Assembly (NCBI GenBank): GCA_013368315.1
Contig: JAACJM010000054.1
Span: 1-64,000, forward strand
Direction of reading: 5' to 3'
DNA from: Tetrapyrgos nigripes
Taxonomy: Eukaryota > Basidiomycota > Agaricomycetes > Agaricales > Campanellaceae
Length of the DNA stretch: 64,000 bases
The notes under the pieces are model-generated. The model was not told the DNA's origin and did no database searches. It saw only the letters and a program-made list of their open reading frames with translations. A program made the translations under genes and the position numbers. Shown piece after piece: positions 58,806-64,000 of the stretch (positions are counted from its first letter, which is position 1; each line of letters starts with the position of its first letter).

Positions 58806-59472
58806 ATGGTTAGCTCCTCATCCTCTCTCCAAGTGGCTTATGCTTAGGGAATTTGTAGGGACGCGTTCGTACCAAGACTACCAAGAGAGCTTCGAGGGTT
58901 TTGATTGAGAAATAGTGCGCATTCCTACCTTTCTTCTTGTGAAAACAATCTTGACCTTTCATGCAGCTACCCCCGTCTCACTCTCGATTTCCACACCAAC
59001 AAGCGTATCGTCGATGAAGTTGTGCGTATACCTCAAATTCTTTCCGCAAGTAATCTCGACAACTCTAATGGAACATCACACACACACCTAGGCTGTCGTC
59101 CCCTCGAAGCGTCTCCGCAACAAAATCTCTGGATTCACTACCCATCTCATGAAGCGAATTCAAAAGGGTCCCGTCCGTGGTATCTCTTTCAAACTCCAGG
59201 AAGAGGAGAGAGAACGAAAGGATAACTACGTTCCCGAAGTTTCTGCTCTCGATACCTCTGCTGGCCTCGAGGTTGACCAGGAGACTAAGGTGCGTTGCGT
59301 CTTGTTCCTATCCGTTACTTCATACTCACCGTTTTTACCATCATTTCCTCAGGATCTCCTGCACTCCCTCAACTTTGACAACATCTCCGTCTCCGTTGTC
59401 GCTCCGATTGTTGCTGTTCCCGAACGTGGACCCAGGCGAGAGAGACGGAATGTGCCTGGTGCTGGCCGTTAA
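58806..59472 (+). CDS. RPS17: 40S ribosomal protein eS17 (S17)
   Basis: Exon 1 is just the ATG, 58806-58808. Exon 2 is 58859-58914 ([18 protein letters not shown]), exon 3 is 58967-59021 ([19 protein letters not shown]), exon 4 is 59092-59289 ([60 protein letters not shown]) and exon 5 is 59353-59472. All introns have GT-AG ends and keep frame. It ends [17 protein letters not shown] with TAA. The product of about 145 residues has the normal eS17 layout. An intron directly after the start codon is typical of fungal ribosomal genes. Confidence 0.95.
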
Positions 59473-59936
59473 ATTGTATTAGCCTACATATCATATATGT
59501 TGTTGGGTCACTATGCCCACATAGGCTCGTAGTACCAGTATATGGGTGGTCGGTATGCACGCTTATATTTCATGTACTTTTCCTCTTCCCATTGCACCCA
59601 AAAAATTATATGCCGACTATGATGAAAAGCAGAGCGACTTTGATGAGAAACTTGCCGAGTAAAAACTTTACAACAGTGCAAAATCTAAGTACTTCCTCTC
59701 GATGCATGACCTCCTGGGAGCGCTCTTAGTTGGCTCTTAGTGACGTTGCTGCTTCTGATCACCGCGGTAGCTATGCCCGACTGATTACACCCACACTCAG
59801 GACACTTTCGGTACACATTGGCATGGATAGGGATGAGCTACGGCGCTCGGACAGCTGAATGAGGAGAATTGGGTACACTTCATGTTCCTCGACTACACAA
59901 TAAATATCCCATGATAAAAAGTACATACTTTAATAC
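59473..59936. other. Intergenic region
   Basis: Convergent 3' regions of eS17 and the first GST gene; 464 bp without a recognisable feature. Confidence 0.5.
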
Positions 59937-61135
59937 TTACAACTTCGACGCATACATGTACTCTCCGCCTTTATCCATAGCCTGCCCAAGAGCATCGTCA
60001 GTCAAATAAATCTGGGCTATTCATCTCAAACGAAACGAAAGGGAAAAAACACATACCGATTGCCATGCCGGACTAGGTAGCAGAAAGTCATCCAAAGTGA
60101 GTCAGTTCCTCGCGAAAACGTTAGACGAAACCATGGACTCACCGAGCCTTGACCTTCTCTACATGGGCCTTTATGCCCGGTCCTGCATAGCCCAGCATAA
60201 CGAAGACTTCAATAACCATGGCCATGGAGAAATCAGCGGCAGTAGGTCCGGAACCACCGGCGAACCAGTCGTTTTTGCTGAGATGTGATTCGACCTGGAG
60301 AGAGAACGACGAGTGTAAATGATACAGACAGCAAGAAAGAATAGGCGTAAAGGGACGAGGAGATGCGATATATAAGAACAGATGAAAACAGACGAAGACG
60401 AATGTTGGAAGGTACAGGCACTGACCAAGACTTACAAGATCAGCATGTTTTTGGATCTCGGGTTCAATAAACCCGGTGGACATCCTGTTCATAATCATAC
60501 GAACAAGAGGACGAATGAACCACGGGGCTTCGTTGGGCGCCATTGAGAAGATAAGTTTGTTGACGAGGGGAGGCATGACGGAGCCTTCCGCGTAATGGAG
60601 GACTGGAAGGACGCAAAGGCGAAAAGACGTTGTGTTGAGGGTGAAATAGAGAGGGTAGCAAGGAGGGAAAAGGCGGGTTCATTTTCAACAACTCTGAGTC
60701 TTTAAGACGAATTGGACGTACAGTACAGGTCGTTAACGCGACCAATTTCCGTGTCGGGAGAAAACTTGCCGTCTCCGTATTTCTTGATGAGATATTCTGT
60801 GCATATGGAAAAAGAACATCCATAGAGGTTCATCTGAAGAGGGTCAGGTGGTCTCGTACCAATAATAGCTCCACTCTCAGCAATGGTGACGTCTCCGTCT
60901 GTAATTACAGGCGACTTGCCCAGAGGGTGTACTTTAATCAACTCGGGAGGAGCTTGCTGGTTAGGCAACCGTTGGTAGTTCGTGATCTCGTAGGGAACAC
61001 CTAGTTCTTCCTGTTGTAGTGGAATGTCATTCAGGAACACGGTTGGTGACAAACAGAGACTGAGAAGACGCGTACGAGTAACCATAAGATACGCTGAGAC
61101 CTAGAGTTATTAAGGTGGTGTAGGACGATAGGCAT
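59937..61135 (-). CDS. Glutathione S-transferase, copy 1
   Basis: Fungal GST (thioredoxin-fold N domain, helical C domain) that conjugates glutathione to electrophiles. The ATG at 61135 gives MPIVLHHLNNSRSQRILWLL. An intron (61093-61000 region) leads to EELGVPYEITNYQRLPNQQA, PPELIKVHPLGKSPVITDGD and VTIAESGAIIG, the typical proline loop and E-S-G. Later exons give EYLIKKYGDGKFSPDTEIGR, THYAEGSVMPPLVNKLIF, NDWFAGGSGPTAADFSMAMV, and the C-terminal MDKGGEYMYASKL with TAA at 59939-59937. Several introns, all keeping frame. The N-terminal catalytic Ser/Tyr is represented by the NSRSQR motif. Divergent with copy 2. Confidence 0.85.
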
Positions 61136-61728
61136 CTTGAAGCAAGCTCAGTAGACGCGATGACGACGGTTGACTACGTTGACCGACTTAGATAGGGAAT
61201 TTAAAGGGGTCTTGTTGGTAAAAATCAAGCGACACTTCCCGCTATATATTACCTGGACGATACCGGGCCCTTCATGGTCAGTTTCATGTATGACGTGGGA
61301 CTCGGTGCGGAAGACGCTTGGACCGGTGAGTTCCTATGGGTCCTTCGAGACTTCGTTATGAGAGACACATACACCAAAGTGGGTAGACATCATGTGAATA
61401 CCACTGCATCCATTGCCACTGCCTGACCCCGTCAATCTGGGGCATTGTGGAGTCGTGATTCGGTTACTACCCTAAAGGGCTAGGCGTTTTTGTTTGAGGA
61501 GTATTTCATCCGTCAATTGGAAACGAGTCTTGCAAACGCGCAAGTGGCTGTGCATCCGCGTCAGCAGCGGCCCGATCCCGTGATGCAATCAATCGGATGA
61601 CGTAGGCGAGATTCGATAAACACCTACACAACGGTCAACCACTGTCGAGGATGGTATTAGCAGACATGAGAAATCTGGACAATTAAAAGAGCTCCTTGAC
61701 TCTCTCAGAAACATATACTCACTTCGCC
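61136..61728. promoter_or_regulatory. Divergent promoter region of two GST genes
   Basis: 593 bp between the two start codons. It contains a taaaggggtctt-type stretch and a palindromic ctatatattacc near 61241, neither assigned to a known factor. Divergent GSTs may share stress control; this is inferred. Confidence 0.5.
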
Positions 61729-62757
61729 ATGACTATCACTGTCCACCATCTCCATAACTCCCGTTCTCAGCGTATCCTCTGGCTGCTTGAAGAGCTAGGG
61801 CTTCCGTATGAATATAAGGAATATGCTCGAGATCCTGTCACGCAGAGGTCTCCTCCCGAGTATCTGAAAATACATCCTTTGGGAAAGTCCCCTGTAATCA
61901 CGGATGGAGATATTACTATCGCGGAGAGTGGTGCAATTATCGGTGAGTCGTTTGCCTCAGTGAACGTACTGATAAGTTCTGGACAGTATTGAACTAAAAC
62001 CGCGGTTTTTTAACAGAATATATTATCAAGAAATACGGGAATGGGAAATTCGCACCTTCGGAAGCCCAGTACGTTGAAGAGCTTTATTGTGGGTATTAGC
62101 CTCTCTACTAGGTAGTACGCTGCTACCGGCTGGCTGTATTGACGATCCTTCTTTGAACCAATAGTCACGCATTACACAGAAGGCTCGTTCATGCCCGTCC
62201 TCGTCAACAAGTTGATTTTTATCATCAGCCCAAAACAAGCGTCTTGGATCATGCGCCCACTCTTGCGACTCGTCTTCGGAGGGTTGATTGCGTCATTTCT
62301 GAATCCAGAAATCAAGAAACATACCGATTTTGTGAGTTCAGAGTTAATTATAGACTTGTCTAGTTCGCTCATCTATACATCATGCCTATATATGTCCATT
62401 CAGCTCGAGTCCCACTTCAAGAAAAACCAAGGAAAATTCATTGCTGGGGGAGATGATTTGACAGGAGCTGACTTTAATATGATTTTTGCACTGGAGATGA
62501 TGGTGGCAATGAAGCTGGGCGACTGTGGACCTGCCACGATGGAGTATCTGCAGAAGCTTAGGGCGAGGTAAGTACTTCCTGCTTCGAGTGAGAGCTCAAA
62601 CTTATCGGTGCGTCTTATTGTATTTCTTGTTCAGACCTGGTTTCCAAAAGGTATGTTTACTGTTCATATTGATGGTCAAAATCTGAGCAACTATCGTTTT
62701 GATTTACAGGCCATTGAAAAGAGTGGAGATACGATCGCGATACCAGAAATCTCTTAA
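61729..62757 (+). CDS. Glutathione S-transferase, copy 2
   Basis: Paralog of the gene at 59937-61135, on the opposite strand. The ATG at 61729 gives MTITVHHLHNSRSQRILWLL and EELGLPYEYKEYARDPVTQ, then PPEYLKIHPLGKSPVITDGD and ITIAESGAIIG. Exon 2 reads EYIIKKYGNGKFAPSEAQYV. An intron, most simply with donor gtgggt, leads to THYTEGSFMPVLVNKLIFI. Then follow ADFNMIFALEMMVAMKLGD and PATMEYLQKLRARPGFQK, and the final short exon AIEKSGDTIAIPEIS with TAA at 62755-62757. Same conserved G-site residues as copy 1. The C-terminal end differs, and copy 2 lacks the GGEYMYASKL ending. Confidence 0.85.
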
Positions 62758-62978
62758 CGTGTTTGTGCTTCAACTCCTGTACATGTATTCCTAAAACTCG
62801 AAATCCCAACGATTTTCAAGACGGTAAGTCTTGTAGCGGTTGTTTGAAACCAAAAGCGAAGATGAGAGTCAAATTGTATACAACCAATTCCTAGGTGGCG
62901 GAAAACAGTAAGCTTGGGTGCAAAGCCCTCATGAAACAGACTCACCAGCGGCAATCCAGATCATCGACGGTCTCAGTC

Positions 62979-63834
62979 TTAAAAAAACGCACTCTGAATG
63001 AACTTCACCGACAATCGATACAAATTTTCCTCAGCTCCGTCCGAGTCGATGTCTCTCGGCTTTGACTCGGGGCACCACGAAAATCCATAGCGTGAAATAG
63101 TCGCTGGGGCTGATTCGTAATCGGCGTCTCGAACCAGGGCGCACGTAAAGCCGTCGTCGTCATTGTCGTCCTCGCTGAACTCGAAGTCTACGGAACAATC
63201 ACAGGTGAGGCACCGCGATGCTAGTGACGATGTTGATGTCGGCGATTCTGGTTCTAGACTCCGTTCTTCCCCTTGGGGCGGACTTGAACAGGGTTGTTCA
63301 CGCTGGGGTCGTTGTCGCCGTTGCCTGTTACTCTTGGATCTGTAGTCCAATAAAGAGGGATTGAGTAAGACTATGAGCATGCGGATGGCTTGGTAGGCGG
63401 AAGACGAAGATGGAAAAGATAAAGGAAGGGAAGTGTGCTATTGGTCAAATTGAACAGATACTCAACGACTGTGCTTTTCGAGCTTGCCACTCTGGATTCA
63501 TTCTCTGCCTTTTATTCTTGAACCTGAGAAGCAGAACATCAAATGAGGCAAGGACAATGAAGAGACTGTACAAGTGGCGGAAAAATGATTACTCACCAGG
63601 TACGAATGTTGTGCGCTGGAACCCCAAACAAGCTCGCGAGACTTTGCCGCTCCTCAAGAGAAGGGTGGTTATTCGCTTCGAATCGTTCACAAAGTATTTG
63701 ATGTTGTTCAGCGGTGAAGTTGATTTTGGAACTATTGGGATGAGGAAAGGGAAATGAGTACTTGCTTCCGAAAAGAAATCGTGAGGAAACAGTGCCAGAT
63801 AAAAGACCTACTGATTCTCAGCATTCGAGGCCAT
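62979..63834 (-). CDS. Homeodomain protein, lysine-50 type (C-terminal exon uncertain)
   Basis: Exon 1 is 63834-63812 (MASNAENQ-like start), exon 2 is 63731-63597, and exon 3 begins at 63523. Exons 2-3 encode a homeodomain: SKINFTAEQHQILCERFEAN, NHPSLEERQSLASLFGV, PAHNIRTW, then FKNKRQRMNPEWQAR. The recognition helix W-F-K-N-K-R has Lys at homeodomain position 50 and Asn at 51. Without further splicing it stops at TGA 63447-63445, giving about 85 residues. A likely donor (gtatct) after LKAQSL-type sequence could join either a reading that ends at 63254 or the acidic frame 63340-62979 (EDDNDDDGFTCALVRDADY, FSWCPESKPRD), which looks coding. Predicted nuclear DNA-binding protein; regulatory target unknown. 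Not obviously an HD1/HD2 mating-type gene, and no partner lies beside it. Confidence 0.65.
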
Positions 63835-64000
63835 GTTCAGTGCTTGCTGTCAATCGTACGGACTGGATGATACGTTGAGAACTTGTGAACTTGAAGACAT
63901 CCGTGTGCATTCGAAGTCAAAGGCATAAATACTTGTTGGATAAAAAAAGCAGTTGCCACAGCCAAATATCCCGTTGTATCATATCAAAATGTGCCCAGAA

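Noticed and set aside
62979..63834. Mating-type HD gene hypothesis
   Set aside because: No second divergent homeodomain gene and no mating-locus neighbours are visible; one homeodomain alone does not support it.

Overview
The window is nuclear DNA of a basidiomycete fungus, most likely an Agaricomycete. Nearly every gene is broken by several 50-70 bp GT-AG introns. Ribosomal-protein and histone H4 genes are split the same way. The gene content fits mushrooms: MYND-finger proteins, expanded F-box proteins, a psi-factor-producing oxygenase, a DOPA 4,5-dioxygenase-like protein, a DUF6606-type protein and a DGK1-type kinase. Exon structures were read by hand from splice signals and reading frame, so internal boundaries are approximate unless given.

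Layout, 1-19.4 kb: a partial old-yellow-enzyme gene; an F-box/LRR-like gene; a small secreted protein with an Ala/Ser-rich repeat and a GPI-like tail; an unrecognised ORF; a MYND-finger gene; decayed relics of the same MYND family at about 7.7-8.0 and 13.5-14.5 kb; a multi-exon membrane protein; a DOPA 4,5-dioxygenase-like gene; a DUF676 (ROG1-type) lipase; a 477-bp MITE with perfect-length 93-bp terminal inverted repeats; and a PHO13-type HAD phosphatase.

19.8-38.4 kb: a large Ppo/linoleate diol synthase-like gene whose dioxygenase half looks intact but whose P450 half lacks both hallmark motifs. Then come an allantoate-permease-like MFS transporter and a convergent F-box gene. A 2.2-kb segment holding the MFS 3' end plus the whole F-box gene is copied in direct orientation 7 kb downstream, next to a third, dead F-box copy. 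About 4.8 kb of repeat-rich non-coding DNA separates the two copies.

38.5-64 kb: histone H4 with a telobox-like promoter motif; a single-pass membrane glycoprotein; two tandem FabG-like SDRs; another F-box gene; DGK1; a truncated DUF6606 pseudogene with two in-frame TGA codons and a frameshift; two further F-box genes of different types; divergently paired ribosomal genes uS8 and eS17; divergently paired glutathione S-transferases; and a short homeodomain gene at the right edge.

The housekeeping genes (H4, uS8, eS17, PHO13, DGK1) are interleaved with fast-evolving families (F-box, MYND, SDR, GST) that show recent and old duplication. I found no rRNA gene, tRNA gene, CRISPR array or complete autonomous transposon.
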